Origin: Polynucleobacter kasalickyi
Lineage (GTDB): Bacteria > Pseudomonadota > Gammaproteobacteria > Burkholderiales > Burkholderiaceae
Reading direction: 5' to 3'
NCBI RefSeq assembly: GCF_900176405.1
Contig: NZ_FWXJ01000005.1
Location: 1 to 64,000, forward strand
Length of the DNA stretch: 64,000 nt
The notes beneath the pieces were generated by a model. That model had not been told where the DNA came from and did not search any database. It saw only the letters and a program-made list of their open reading frames with translations. Made by a program: the position numbers and the translations under genes. This document shows, one piece after another, positions 10,312 through 20,167 of the stretch. Each line of letters opens with the position of its first letter. Position 1 is the first letter of the stretch.

Positions 10312-10632
10312 CTATAGCTGCTCACAATTTAAATTTGCAATTCTCAATTCAATGGATTTGAGTCGAGGTGATGAAGTAATAATTTTTGAGCGTAAATCAT
10401 CACTAGGCGTTTCTATATTTAATAGTTGAGCCTTGGATAGTCTATTTAAATCTTTTCTGATGGTTACGTCGCTGAACTGACCTAACTCAAGGTAGAGTTT
10501 TTTCAAAGATAACTCTATGTTTCTTTTTTCAAAATCTAATACGGTGATCAGGATCAAGATAGAAAGCATTGAATTACCCTCTTGAACTTTTTCCTCCCGA
10601 AAGAGGCGCAAGATGGCTGTTAATATTTCCAA
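10312..10632 (-). CDS. Small winged-helix DNA-binding protein, MarR-like
   Basis: A 106-residue protein, probably a transcription regulator. Residues about 45-75 form a helix-turn-helix with a recognition helix around SDVTIRKDLNRLSKAQLL, followed by a wing with D-L-R-S-K (about 79-83), the place where MarR proteins carry a DxR motif. It is shorter than typical MarR proteins (~140 residues), mainly at the N-terminal dimerisation part. The start is TTG at 10632, with GGAAG 10 bases upstream; the only ATG nearby in another register runs into a stop. It reads in the same direction as the oxidase gene, 820 bp upstream of it. Control of the oxidase is an inference from position. Confidence 0.55.
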   Translation of the reverse strand: MEILTAILRLFREEKVQEGNSMLSILILITVLDFEKRNIELSLKKLYLELGQFSDVTIRKDLNRLSKAQLLNIETPSDDLRSKIITSSPRLKSIELRIANLNCEQL

Positions 10633-10771
10633 TTAATTCAAACTTCCAAACATTAAATAATTCGTTAATAAGACCTTAACTATTTCATACTAATTTTTAT
10701 TAATCAATGAGAAATTGTTAAAGATTTTTGTAGAAGTTTTTTGGTTTTTTTTATTCAAAAAAAGTACTTAT

Positions 10772-10783
10772 ATGCTTAAGCAT
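10772..10783. repeat. Perfect palindrome ATGCTTAAGCAT
   Basis: Twelve perfectly self-complementary bases about 140 bp upstream of the winged-helix start. It may be an operator; no further support. Confidence 0.35.
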
Positions 10784-10821
10784 TTATCCCTTGAATAAAA
10801 ATTGTTTATCCATGCAATTAC

Positions 10822-10839
10822 TCACGAATATTTTCGTGA
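10822..10839. repeat. Inverted repeat TCACGAA-4-TTCGTGA
   Basis: Seven-base arms around TATT, about 190 bp upstream of the winged-helix start. This geometry suits a dimeric regulator, but no target promoter is identified. Confidence 0.35.
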
Positions 10840-11167
10840 ATAGCACGAAGTAAGGTCACATCGATTTTGTTAAATAAAAAATTTGGCGGTTGAAAAGTTT
10901 ATATTTCAAATCTTCCAGATTTTTTTATCGCTTATTGACTGAAAACATCGATAAAAAAATACTCTTTGCAAAATAAATCTTTGAATAATTTCTGATATTG
11001 GGTTGGATCATACAACCCAAAAGATGCTTTGATTAAAAAATCTGAGCTTAAATAAGCAATAAAGAATTCCCTCAAATTTATAATTAGGTGTTGAATTTGA
11101 GAAATTGTTGGCCCCACAGCCAAATCAAGTAGTTTTTTCTGAGAAACCTAGCTATTTTTCAGAGGTT

Positions 11168-11440
11168 TTATTCCCACTCAATCGTAGCAGGAGGTTTACC
11201 AGAGATATTGTAGACCACCCGATTAATTTCTCGAACCTCGTTAATAATTCGATTCGATACTTTACCCAACAATTCATGTGGTAAATGTGCCCAATGCGCT
11301 GTCATAAAATCGAGGGTTTGAACTGCTCGAAGGGCAACAACCTATTCATAGGTTCGACCATCACCCATCACTCCAAGCGATTTAACAGGTAAAAACACTG
11401 TAAAAGCTTTACTTGCTGAGTTATCTCAACTTTTTGCTAG
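11168..11440 (-). pseudogene. guaA': Duplicated 3' end of guaA
   Basis: This matches the last ~270 bp of the intact guaA at 12330-12600, starting exactly at the stop codon, at roughly 86-87 percent identity by hand alignment. Translated, it matches the GuaA C-terminus from GDGRTYE to ATIEWE except for an internal TAG in place of Tyr, Gly to Glu, and Asp to Asn. Most of the ~34 base differences are therefore synonymous. No start or 5' part is present, so it cannot make GMP synthase. Together with intact guaA it brackets the toxin-antitoxin pair. Confidence 0.93.
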
Positions 11441-11509
11441 TTAACGAGTAAGCTAGGTTATCTAGATATTAATCAAAATTGGATAAGCTGAACTTTATGT
11501 ACTCTACGT

Positions 11510-11920
11510 TTAAGATTTTAAGCTTGCTAAACGTAATCCAGGAAGGTCTTCAAAATCTTTGATGTTCAAAGTTAACAACTCGTAACCATGTTCGATTGCT
11601 TGTGCTGCCAACCATAAATCATTGTAACGAGGCCGAGGAGATCGTCCAGATTGTTTTACAGTTGCAGCCAGCACCCCAAAACTCGCAGCTGTTTGTTTAG
11701 TTATTTCCAATGTAGGTCGAATCTCAAGTTGACGCATGTAAGCAGCGCGTAAGGCACGTTCGGAAGGATCTTTACAAGATTCGACACCAAAACTCAATTC
11801 GCCTAAAGATATAACAGATATAAATACGGGCAAGTTGCCAGCAACTTCAATTACTGCCTGTCGATTAACTTGGTTGCTGGCAAGTCCAATCCAGACACAA
11901 CTATCCAAAATCATGCCCAT
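11510..11920 (-). CDS. vapC: VapC-type PIN-domain toxin
   Basis: Predicted Mg2+-dependent ribonuclease toxin of a type II system, inhibited by the antitoxin encoded just upstream. The 136-residue length fits the family. The four acidic PIN residues are visible: Asp6, Glu41 (in GELSFG), Asp101 (in NDLWLAAQA) and Asp122. The start is ATG at 11920, which overlaps the antitoxin by 10 bases; a second ATG at 11914 forms an ATGA overlap with the antitoxin stop and is equally plausible. VapC enzymes usually cut tRNA or rRNA; the target here cannot be read from sequence. It lies in a ~0.9-kb insert between two guaA copies, so it was probably acquired. Confidence 0.9.
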   Translation of the reverse strand: MGMILDSCVWIGLASNQVNRQAVIEVAGNLPVFISVISLGELSFGVESCKDPSERALRAAYMRQLEIRPTLEITKQTAASFGVLAATVKQSGRSPRPRYNDLWLAAQAIEHGYELLTLNIKDFEDLPGLRLASLKS

Positions 11921-12168
11921 GGATCACGCACCGCGTCGCTAAATTGCTCCTTGCTATCGGTTAACCAAGCATCTGACTGCTTTGGCGATAGCATAGAAAG
12001 ACCCAAGCCTTGGAGAGCTTGAGTAGCACTCATGGTTCGTGGTGATGGAACAATTTGAGCAATCGAGGTTTGATTCCGCTGAATTGTTACCGTTTCTCCT
12101 TGACTAGTCACGCGGTCTAATACTTCTCTCGTATTTCTAGCAAGTTCAGTTGCACTAATTGCATGCAT
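11911..12168 (-). CDS. Phd/YefM-family antitoxin
   Basis: An 85-residue antitoxin. The N-terminal half (MHAISATELARN...GETVTIQRN) is the Phd/YefM DNA-binding dimerisation fold; the C-terminal half is the segment that would wrap the VapC toxin. I chose ATG at 12168 because AGGTG lies five bases upstream; the longer TTG frame to 12195 would overlap the likely operator. Its stop overlaps the vapC start, so the pair is translationally coupled. Binding to the palindrome at 12186-12201 would give autorepression. Confidence 0.9.
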   Translation of the reverse strand: MHAISATELARNTREVLDRVTSQGETVTIQRNQTSIAQIVPSPRTMSATQALQGLGLSMLSPKQSDAWLTDSKEQFSDAVRDPWA

Positions 12169-12185
12169 CTCGGCACCTCGTAATT

Positions 12186-12206
12186 TATGTATCAATACAT
12201 ATTATA
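12186..12206 (-). promoter_or_regulatory. Toxin-antitoxin promoter and operator
   Basis: A consensus -10 box TATAAT (minus strand, 12201-12206) adjoins a 7-bp-arm palindrome TATGTAT-CA-ATACATA (12186-12201), which would cover the transcription start. No strong -35 is seen. This is the usual layout for an autoregulated antitoxin. Confidence 0.7.
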
Positions 12207-12329
12207 CGTAATAATTGCGAGGATTTGTAGCTAATCTAATTGATATGATGCAATTACAAACAAATGAAATATTTAATGACGTTCATTTTTAGAGAATAAA
12301 CATATAAATCATGTACTTAGATAAAGAAA

Positions 12330-13937
12330 CTACTCCCACTCAATCGTAGCAGGTGGTTTACCAGAGATATCGTAGACCACCCGGTTAATTCCTCGAACCT
12401 CGTTAATAATTCGATTCGATACTTTACCCAATAATTCATGTGGCAAATGTGCCCAATGAGCAGTCATAAAGTCAAGGGTTTGAACAGCTCTGAGCGCAAC
12501 AACATATTCATAAGTTCTACCATCACCCATGACACCAACAGATTTAACAGGTAAAAATACAGCAAAAGCTTGACTCGTTAAGTCATACCAACTTTTTCCA
12601 GTTGAAGGGTCAATGGTGTTTCGTAGTTCTTCAATAAAAATTGCATCCGCTCTTTGAAGAAGGTGTGCAAAATCTTGTTTTACTTCCCCCAAAATTCTGA
12701 CTGCTAAACCAGGTCCAGGGAAAGGATGGCGATAGACCATTTCTTTGGGTAAACCTAAAGCGATGCCTAATTCTCTCACTTCATCTTTAAATAGCTCTCT
12801 GAGAGGTTCTAGAAGTTTTAAATGCATATCATCTGGCAAACCACCAACATTGTGGTGACTCTTAATGGTATGAGCCCCCTTCTTCCCTTTACCAGCAGAT
12901 TCAATCACATCTGGATAAATCGTTCCTTGAGCAAGCCATTTGGCATTTTCAATTTTTGCAGATTCTGCTTGGAAAACCTCGACAAACTCACGACCAATAA
13001 TCTTACGTTTTTGTTCAGGATCGCTAACTCCAGCGAGTTTACCCATAAATTGCTCTTCAGCTTGCACATGAATCACCTTCACACCGAGGTTATTCGCAAA
13101 CATTTCCATTACCATTTGACCTTCATTTAAGCGCAGAAGACCATGATCTACAAACACGCAGGTAAGCTGATTACCAATTGCACGATGGATGAGTGCTGCG
13201 GCTACAGAAGAGTCAACTCCCCCAGACAGACCTAGAATTACTTCATCACTGCCAACCTGCGCCTTAATCGTAGCAACAGCCTCAGAAATATAGTCACCCA
13301 TTTCCCAGTCAGGCCTACATGCACAGATATCATGCACAAACTTTTCAAGAATAGCTGTTCCTTGGACTGTATGGGTAACTTCCGGATGAAACTGTACAGC
13401 ATAAAACTGCCGCACTTCATCCGCCATACCAGCAATCGGGCAGGAATCTGTTGATGCCATCAATTTGAAACCCTCAGGCATTGCAGTGACTGAGTCACCA
13501 TGACTCATCCATACTTTGAGAATGCCATGACCTTCTAGGGTTTCAAAATCCATGATCCCGTTAAGTAACGGAGTATGGCCACGAGCACGAACTTCAGCAT
13601 AGCCAAACTCTCTTGATTTGCCCAGTGACTCTGCTGTCTGTACCTGACCACCTAATTGTTCTGCCATGGTTTGCATCCCATAACAAATACCGAGTACAGG
13701 TAAACCTAAGTTAAATACTAATGCTGGGGCTCTTGGTGTATCACCTTCAGTCACGGAACTAGGGCCACCTGAAAGAATGATCCCTTTCACGTTTTCATTT
13801 TTAACAATTTGTGACAAGCGCCCCTCATCAATATCATAAGGATAAATTTCTGAGAGGACTTTAGAGTCTCTCACCCTTCTGGCAATTAATTGAGTAACTT
13901 GTGAACCAAAATCTAAAATGAGTATCTTATCGTGCAC
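12330..13937 (-). CDS. guaA: GMP synthase (glutamine-hydrolysing)
   Basis: Converts XMP, glutamine and ATP to GMP, the last step of guanine nucleotide synthesis. The 535-residue length is normal. The N-terminal class I amidotransferase has Cys85 in LGICYG and His184/Glu186 in QFHPEV. The ATP pyrophosphatase P-loop SGGVDSS is at 238-244, and the C-terminal dimerisation domain ends ATIEWE. The start is GTG at 13937, since the family begins [13 protein letters not shown]; the ribosome site is weak. It lies 24 bp downstream of guaB in the same operon. Its last ~270 bp are repeated at 11168-11440, so the 3' end may be partly of imported origin. Confidence 0.98.
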   Translation of the reverse strand: MHDKILILDFGSQVTQLIARRVRDSKVLSEIYPYDIDEGRLSQIVKNENVKGIILSGGPSSVTEGDTPRAPALVFNLGLPVLGICYGMQTMAEQLGGQVQTAESLGKSREFGYAEVRARGHTPLLNGIMDFETLEGHGILKVWMSHGDSVTAMPEGFKLMASTDSCPIAGMADEVRQFYAVQFHPEVTHTVQGTAILEKFVHDICACRPDWEMGDYISEAVATIKAQVGSDEVILGLSGGVDSSVAAALIHRAIGNQLTCVFVDHGLLRLNEGQMVMEMFANNLGVKVIHVQAEEQFMGKLAGVSDPEQKRKIIGREFVEVFQAESAKIENAKWLAQGTIYPDVIESAGKGKKGAHTIKSHHNVGGLPDDMHLKLLEPLRELFKDEVRELGIALGLPKEMVYRHPFPGPGLAVRILGEVKQDFAHLLQRADAIFIEELRNTIDPSTGKSWYDLTSQAFAVFLPVKSVGVMGDGRTYEYVVALRAVQTLDFMTAHWAHLPHELLGKVSNRIINEVRGINRVVYDISGKPPATIEWE

Positions 13938-13961
13938 TGATGGAGTCTTTTTCTTTAATAG

Positions 13962-15464
<1,503 letters not shown>

Positions 15465-15476
15465 TCAAAAAACGAA

Positions 15477-15836
15477 TTAACTTTCTCGAAAAGCCTTTTC
15501 ATCAGATTTTTGTTTTGCCTTTGCTTTTAGTTGTGCGTCTTTATTTTGATTGGCTTTTTTTCTTCGAGCATGCTTAGGATCAATCAAAATTGGTGTATAG
15601 AGTTCGATACGATCCCCAGAATAAATAGGGGAATCTGCTAACAAAACGATTCCAAAAACACCAACTAACCCCTTTTCGTCGAATAATCGATCAATTTCAA
15701 CGGTATTCAAACCGATTTTAAAAAGTACTTCTTTTAAAGGGTAAGTATCTTGTTGGTTTAGCACATCAAAGCTAAACTCCTGAATATGGAAAGGTTTTAT
15801 TCTGGTATCAACCAGTTCTACATAAAATTTCATCAT
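15477..15836 (-). CDS. rnfH: RnfH-family ubiquitin-fold protein
   Basis: A 119-residue protein of the RnfH/RatB family (UPF0125), a beta-grasp fold often encoded with ratA. Residues 1-90 cover the fold and include GDRIELYTPILIDPK; the last ~30 residues are a Lys/Ala-rich tail. Its ATG overlaps the ratA stop as ATGA (15833-15836), so the two are coupled. The molecular role of the family is unsettled. Confidence 0.9.
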   Translation of the reverse strand: MMKFYVELVDTRIKPFHIQEFSFDVLNQQDTYPLKEVLFKIGLNTVEIDRLFDEKGLVGVFGIVLLADSPIYSGDRIELYTPILIDPKHARRKKANQNKDAQLKAKAKQKSDEKAFRES

Positions 15837-16267
15837 TCGCCAAATAAATCATTCGCTCTTTTTACAAAGCTATTGACAAAAGTATTGGCAATCATTCCAA
15901 AGACAGGACCGATTAATTTGTCTAAGAGAAAGTTAGAAAATTCATACTTTAAACGAAATTCAATTTTGCAAGCATCCTCTTGTAACGGCGTAAAAAGCCA
16001 TTTGCCCTCAAAGTTTTTAAAGGGGCCATCGACAAATTGCATATCGATTGTTGTAGGAAAGTGCTGGATATTTCGGGTATGGAAATATTGATTTACTCCC
16101 TTGAAGTTGATGTGTATTTTTGCTTCCATCAGCTCATCCGTTGATTGGAATACTTCAACGCCTCCGCACCAAGGTAAAAATTCAGGGTATTTTTCTACAT
16201 CCGTAACTAGACCAAACATTCTTTCCGCCGAATGTTCTATTAATAGTGATTTGTGTATATCTGCCAT
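15833..16267 (-). CDS. ratA: RatA-family START-domain protein (COQ10-like)
   Basis: A 144-residue START/SRPBCC-fold protein. E. coli RatA was described as an inhibitor of 70S ribosome formation; the related COQ10 proteins bind ubiquinone, so the real role may be in quinone function. Visible family features are SAERMFGLVTDVEKYPEFLPWC near the N-terminus and the C-terminal helix NTFVNSFVKRANDLFG. I chose ATG 16267 because GGGAG lies five to six bases upstream; an ATG at 16282 lacks such a site. It is divergent from smpB and leads the ratA-rnfH-guaB-guaA run. Confidence 0.93.
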   Translation of the reverse strand: MADIHKSLLIEHSAERMFGLVTDVEKYPEFLPWCGGVEVFQSTDELMEAKIHINFKGVNQYFHTRNIQHFPTTIDMQFVDGPFKNFEGKWLFTPLQEDACKIEFRLKYEFSNFLLDKLIGPVFGMIANTFVNSFVKRANDLFGE

Positions 16268-16351
16268 AATTCTCCCGTACATGGCTATTATCCATGATTC
16301 TGTTCGATGAATGATTTTGAGATTTATCTATACCAGATCACTGTTTGAAAA

Positions 16352-16357
16352 TATAAT
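16352..16357 (+). promoter_or_regulatory. Consensus -10 box in front of smpB
   Basis: TATAAT ends six bases before the smpB ATG. Transcription would start at about 16363-16364, that is at or beside the start codon. No good -35 is visible at 16-18 bp. Confidence 0.5.
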
Positions 16358-16363
16358 AGCTAG

Positions 16364-16813
16364 ATGAGTATTATTGATAACAAAAAAGCATTCTTTGACT
16401 ATTTCATTGAGGATCGGTACGAAGCAGGTATCGTTTTACAAGGTTGGGAAGTAAAAGCAATTCGCGCGGGTAGAGCCAATATTAAAGAAGCCTATGTAGT
16501 CATTCGTGATGCTGAGCTTTATTTGATTGGTAGTCATATCAGTCCATTGCCAGAAGCATCCACACATGTTTATCCAGAACCTACTCGTACTAGAAAACTA
16601 TTACTGCATGCCGCCGAAATAAGTAAATTGATTGGCAAAGCAGAACAAAAAGGTTTTACCCTAGTCCCTCTCAATCTTCATTACTCAAAAGGTAGAGTGA
16701 AGTGTGAAATCGGTTTAGCTAAAGGCAAAAAACAATTCGATAAACGAGAGACTGAAAAGCAACGCGACTGGCAAAGAGAAAAAGCGCAAATCAGTCGTGG
16801 GAAATATGATTAG
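16364..16813 (+). CDS. smpB: SsrA-binding protein
   Basis: Binds tmRNA and delivers it to stalled ribosomes for trans-translation. The 149-residue length is standard. Family blocks are visible: [22 protein letters not shown], the core around [13 protein letters not shown], and the basic tail with [16 protein letters not shown], which mimics the codon-anticodon helix. No ribosome binding site precedes the ATG, and a perfect -10 box lies immediately upstream, so the mRNA may be leaderless. It is divergent from ratA. The tmRNA gene itself is not in the window. Confidence 0.98.
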   Translation: MSIIDNKKAFFDYFIEDRYEAGIVLQGWEVKAIRAGRANIKEAYVVIRDAELYLIGSHISPLPEASTHVYPEPTRTRKLLLHAAEISKLIGKAEQKGFTLVPLNLHYSKGRVKCEIGLAKGKKQFDKRETEKQRDWQREKAQISRGKYD

Positions 16814-16911
16814 TTGTCCAAATTGACGCCACAACACTAAAATAGTGCATAAATCCATGTTTTGATGCATAGAATCGGGCTAATTTAACAATTTTCTTGT
16901 ATCTTAGAGTC

Positions 16912-18327
16912 ATGGATACTCCTTTTAATGAAATGCACCATGATTCTGGCAAATCTCGTACACATTATGAGATTTTTGATCAGTGGCTAAAAAAACAAAA
17001 TGATGTCGAAATGTCCTATAAACGGGCAGAAGCTGAACTCATTTTCAGACGTATCGGCATTACATTTGCCGTCTATGGTGATGAAAAAGGAACTGAGCGA
17101 ACGATTCCATTCGATCAGGTGCCAAGAATCATCCCAGCTGCCGAATGGCAAGTCTTAGAGGATGGTTTAAAACAACGTGTTAAAGCCTTGAATTTATTTC
17201 TAAAAGATATTTATCATGACGAAAATATTTTAAAGGCTGGAATTATTCCCCGTCAGCAAATTTATAACAATTCGCAATATCGTCCAGAAATGCGCTTTGT
17301 GAATTTACCAAGAGATATCTACGCCCATATTGCTGGCATTGATATTGTAAGAGCGAATGCCGGTGAATATTTTGTTTTAGAAGATAACCTTAGGGTTCCT
17401 TCTGGTGTGTCTTATATGGTGGAAAACCGTAAGATGATGATGCGCCTCTTCCCAGAACTCTTTGAAAAATATCGAGTCGCACCCGTTGAGCATTATCCAG
17501 ATTTACTCTTGGAATGCCTTAAAACAGGCTCTCCTTCTGGTGCAAAGAAAAAATCCAATGTCGTGGTGTTAACCCCTGGCATGTACAATTCTGCCTATTT
17601 TGAACATTCTTATTTAGCTCAGCAAATGGGTGTCGAGTTAGTCGAAGGAAATGATTTATTCGTTAAAAATGAACAAGTCTTTTTAAGAACTACCGAAGGT
17701 CCACAATTGGTTGATGTTATTTATCGACGGATTGATGATGACTATTTAGATCCACTCTCCCTTCGCGCAGATTCAACCTTGGGTATCCCCGGCATCCTAT
17801 CAGCCTATCGAGCAGGTAATGTCGGTATTGCCAATGCAATTGGTACTGGAATCGCTGATGATAAGTCGATTTATCCCTATGTCCCGGAGATGATTGAGTT
17901 TTATTTGGGGGAAAAGCCAATCCTTAAAAATGTCCCGACTTTCCAATGTCGAAAACCAGAAGATTTGAAATATACGCTAGCGAATTTACATGAACTTGTA
18001 GTGAAAGAAACACATGGAGCTGGTGGGTACGGCATGTTGATTGGGCCTGTTGCGACCAAAGAAGAAATTGAAAAATTCCGTTCTCTAATCACAGCAAGTC
18101 CAGATAAATATATTGCTCAACCAACCCTATCGCTATCTACATGCCCTACCTTTGTGGAGTCAGGTGTAGCACCAAGACATATTGATTTGCGTCCGTTAGT
18201 GTTGTCAGGTAAACAAATTAAAATGGTGCAAGGTGGACTCACTCGAGTTGCCTTGAAAGAAGGTTCTTTAGTAGTCAACTCCTCTCAAGGTGGTGGCACA
18301 AAAGATACATGGGTTTTGGAGGCATAA
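16912..18327 (+). CDS. Circularly permuted type 2 ATP-grasp protein
   Basis: Predicted ATP-dependent ligase (DUF404/DUF407 family), 471 residues, proposed to form amide bonds in a peptide-tagging system. Recognisable blocks include YNNSQYRPEMRFVNLPRDIYAH, FVLEDNLRVPSGVSYMVENR, VVLTPGMYNSAYFEH and KETHGAGGYGMLIGP, the order expected for the permuted grasp. I use ATG at 16912; a TTG at 16897 would add five residues. It is followed after two bases by the alpha-E gene, and the cluster continues with a transglutaminase-like protein and the Anbu protease. Substrates are unknown. Confidence 0.93.
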   Translation: MDTPFNEMHHDSGKSRTHYEIFDQWLKKQNDVEMSYKRAEAELIFRRIGITFAVYGDEKGTERTIPFDQVPRIIPAAEWQVLEDGLKQRVKALNLFLKDIYHDENILKAGIIPRQQIYNNSQYRPEMRFVNLPRDIYAHIAGIDIVRANAGEYFVLEDNLRVPSGVSYMVENRKMMMRLFPELFEKYRVAPVEHYPDLLLECLKTGSPSGAKKKSNVVVLTPGMYNSAYFEHSYLAQQMGVELVEGNDLFVKNEQVFLRTTEGPQLVDVIYRRIDDDYLDPLSLRADSTLGIPGILSAYRAGNVGIANAIGTGIADDKSIYPYVPEMIEFYLGEKPILKNVPTFQCRKPEDLKYTLANLHELVVKETHGAGGYGMLIGPVATKEEIEKFRSLITASPDKYIAQPTLSLSTCPTFVESGVAPRHIDLRPLVLSGKQIKMVQGGLTRVALKEGSLVVNSSQGGGTKDTWVLEA

Positions 18328-18329
18328 AA

Positions 18330-19340
18330 ATGTTAAGTCGCACCGCAGATTGTCTCTATTGGATGTCAAGATATAACGAGAGAGCTGAAAATACGGCAAG
18401 AATGCTTGACGTAGCCTATCAAACCTCTTTAATGCCACATCCAAATAGTTCGATGGAAGAAAATTGGAGAAAAATTCTTAATGTTTCTTTATTAGAGAGT
18501 TTATTTGAGTCCAAATACTCTGAATATACCCGTGAAAATGTTCTGGAATTCATGATTTCTGATCCTGATAATCCATCTAGTATAGTCACTTGTTTAAATG
18601 CAGCTCGGGTGAATGCTCGGATCATTCGGGGGAAAATTCCATCTGAAGTTTGGGAAACTCAAAATTTAACTTATTTAAACGTACAAAAATTTTTACCGAA
18701 TACTCCGGACGATGATCCTTCTGCCTTTTTTGAGTGGGTTAAATATCGTTGTCATTTATTTCATGGTGTTGTGATTGGTACTATGCTGGTGAATGAATCT
18801 TTTAAATTTCTAGAGATGGGCACCTATTTAGAGCGCGCCGATAATACAGCTCGAATTTTGAAAGCAAAATATCAAGTTCATCAAGCAGGTCAACAACAGA
18901 CGATGGGTAGTACCGGCATGTCACAAAGCCAATCAAGTACATCGAATTTGAACCCTAAAAACTCCAATGAAATTTTTGATTTCTATCATTGGGTTTCCCT
19001 GTTAAGGTCAGTTTCGGCATTTGAAATTTATCGTCAAACCTATGCTGATCAAATTACACCTGAAAGAATTGTCGATTTATTGGTATTTAACCCCTTATTA
19101 CCAAGGTCATTAACTAAGTGTATTAATAGTATTCTTAGCTTGTTAGGTGATTTAAAGGCACATCAATCTAGAGATATTGAGCATTTAGTTAGTAAATTAA
19201 AATCTGAACTAGATTATTCTGATGTGGACGATGTTTTCTCTGAAGGGCTAGATAATTTTATCCAGCGCTTCCTTGAAAAAATTAATCATATCGCTGATGA
19301 ATTCAGCAATAGTTATCTCATTCCACTGTCTGTTTCCTAA
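18330..19340 (+). CDS. Alpha-E domain protein (DUF403)
   Basis: A 336-residue all-helical protein that starts MLSRTADCLYWMSRYNERAENTARMLDV, the family signature. The start at ATG 18330 is fixed by GGAGG at 18318-18322, seven bases away. A second family block is MGTYLERADNTARIL (about residues 165-180). A low-complexity Gln/Ser stretch near 190-215 is a loop insertion. Alpha-E proteins accompany permuted ATP-grasp ligases and were proposed to act with them in peptide modification; no activity is established to my knowledge. Confidence 0.95.
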   Translation: MLSRTADCLYWMSRYNERAENTARMLDVAYQTSLMPHPNSSMEENWRKILNVSLLESLFESKYSEYTRENVLEFMISDPDNPSSIVTCLNAARVNARIIRGKIPSEVWETQNLTYLNVQKFLPNTPDDDPSAFFEWVKYRCHLFHGVVIGTMLVNESFKFLEMGTYLERADNTARILKAKYQVHQAGQQQTMGSTGMSQSQSSTSNLNPKNSNEIFDFYHWVSLLRSVSAFEIYRQTYADQITPERIVDLLVFNPLLPRSLTKCINSILSLLGDLKAHQSRDIEHLVSKLKSELDYSDVDDVFSEGLDNFIQRFLEKINHIADEFSNSYLIPLSVS

Positions 19341-20134
19341 TGAAATTACAAGTCCATCACCAAACTGAGTTCCACTACGATCGCCCTGTGCATCACTCGA
19401 TTCACGAATTGCGCTTAACTCCACAGAATCACTCTACCCAAGAAATAATTCGATGGCGTGTAAATGCCCCTAGTAAAGTATTCGATTCGGTAGATGCTTT
19501 TGGTAATGCTATGCAAAGTTTTGTGATGGAAAAAAATTACTCGGAACTCATCATTGAGGCAAAAGGTGAAGTTGAAACAAAAAATGAGTATTTAATTATT
19601 GATCAACCCAAATCCGTCTCACCCTATTATTTATTGCAGCAAACTGATTTAACTGCTCCGAATGAAGAAATGATGGAGTACTTTAAAAAAATTACTCCTG
19701 CAGCATGGACTGAGCAGTCAATGCTTGAGTTAACCAAGAATATTGGTGAAAAAATTCAATATGTTACAGGCGTAACCCACTCTAAAACCTTAGCTTCAGA
19801 GGCATTTAAACTTGGTAAAGGCGTCTGCCAAGATCAAACACACCTTCTGCTTAGTTTTTGTCGCTACAGCGGTATCCCGGCGAGATATGTTAGTGGTTAT
19901 GTGTATGACGTTGATAAGCCGGTTGATTCTAGTCATGCTTGGATTGATGTGTGTTTGAATATTGATAAAGCTGAATGGTTAAGCATAGATATAACCAATC
20001 AATGTTTTACTAATGATTGCCATATCAGATTAGCTGTCGGTCGTGATTATGACCACATCTCTCCTGTAAAAGGAGTGAGATTTGGTGGTGGAGAGGAAAG
20101 TTTAATTACCAATTTTTCACTAAAAGAGTGTTAA
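19340..20134 (+). CDS. Transglutaminase-like cysteine protease
   Basis: A 264-residue protein with an N-terminal beta-sandwich and a transglutaminase-like core. The catalytic triad is visible as Cys163 (GVCQDQ), His199 (SSHAWIDV) and Asp217 (SIDITN). Bacterial members are mostly peptidases. Start and upstream stop overlap as TAATG, so it is coupled to the alpha-E gene. In the cluster it could trim or remove the tag made by the ATP-grasp enzyme. Confidence 0.95.
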   Translation: MKLQVHHQTEFHYDRPVHHSIHELRLTPQNHSTQEIIRWRVNAPSKVFDSVDAFGNAMQSFVMEKNYSELIIEAKGEVETKNEYLIIDQPKSVSPYYLLQQTDLTAPNEEMMEYFKKITPAAWTEQSMLELTKNIGEKIQYVTGVTHSKTLASEAFKLGKGVCQDQTHLLLSFCRYSGIPARYVSGYVYDVDKPVDSSHAWIDVCLNIDKAEWLSIDITNQCFTNDCHIRLAVGRDYDHISPVKGVRFGGGEESLITNFSLKEC

Positions 20135-20167
20135 ATTAACATCTTCTCAAATAACTAGATTGAAATT

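Larger units (their letters stand above)
10633..11167. other. AT-rich intergenic stretch between winged-helix gene and guaA fragment
   Basis: No supported gene. It contains a perfect 12-bp palindrome (10772-10783) and a 7-bp-arm inverted repeat (10822-10839), both upstream of the winged-helix gene. A 63-codon minus-strand frame at 10932-11123 starts with TTG, has no ribosome site, and its product is unrecognised. Confidence 0.65.

Noticed and set aside
10932..11123. Minus-strand frame of 63 codons
   Set aside because: TTG start without a ribosome site, AT-rich composition, no motif; possibly the tail of a lost gene beside the guaA fragment.
11447..12329. Integrase or transposase in the insert at guaA
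   Set aside because: The whole insert is taken by the toxin-antitoxin pair and its promoter; no recombinase frame exists.
15833..16267. RatA and RnfH as a mobile toxin-antitoxin pair
   Set aside because: Despite the RatA/RatB naming these are conserved core genes in this neighbourhood with no sign of transfer.
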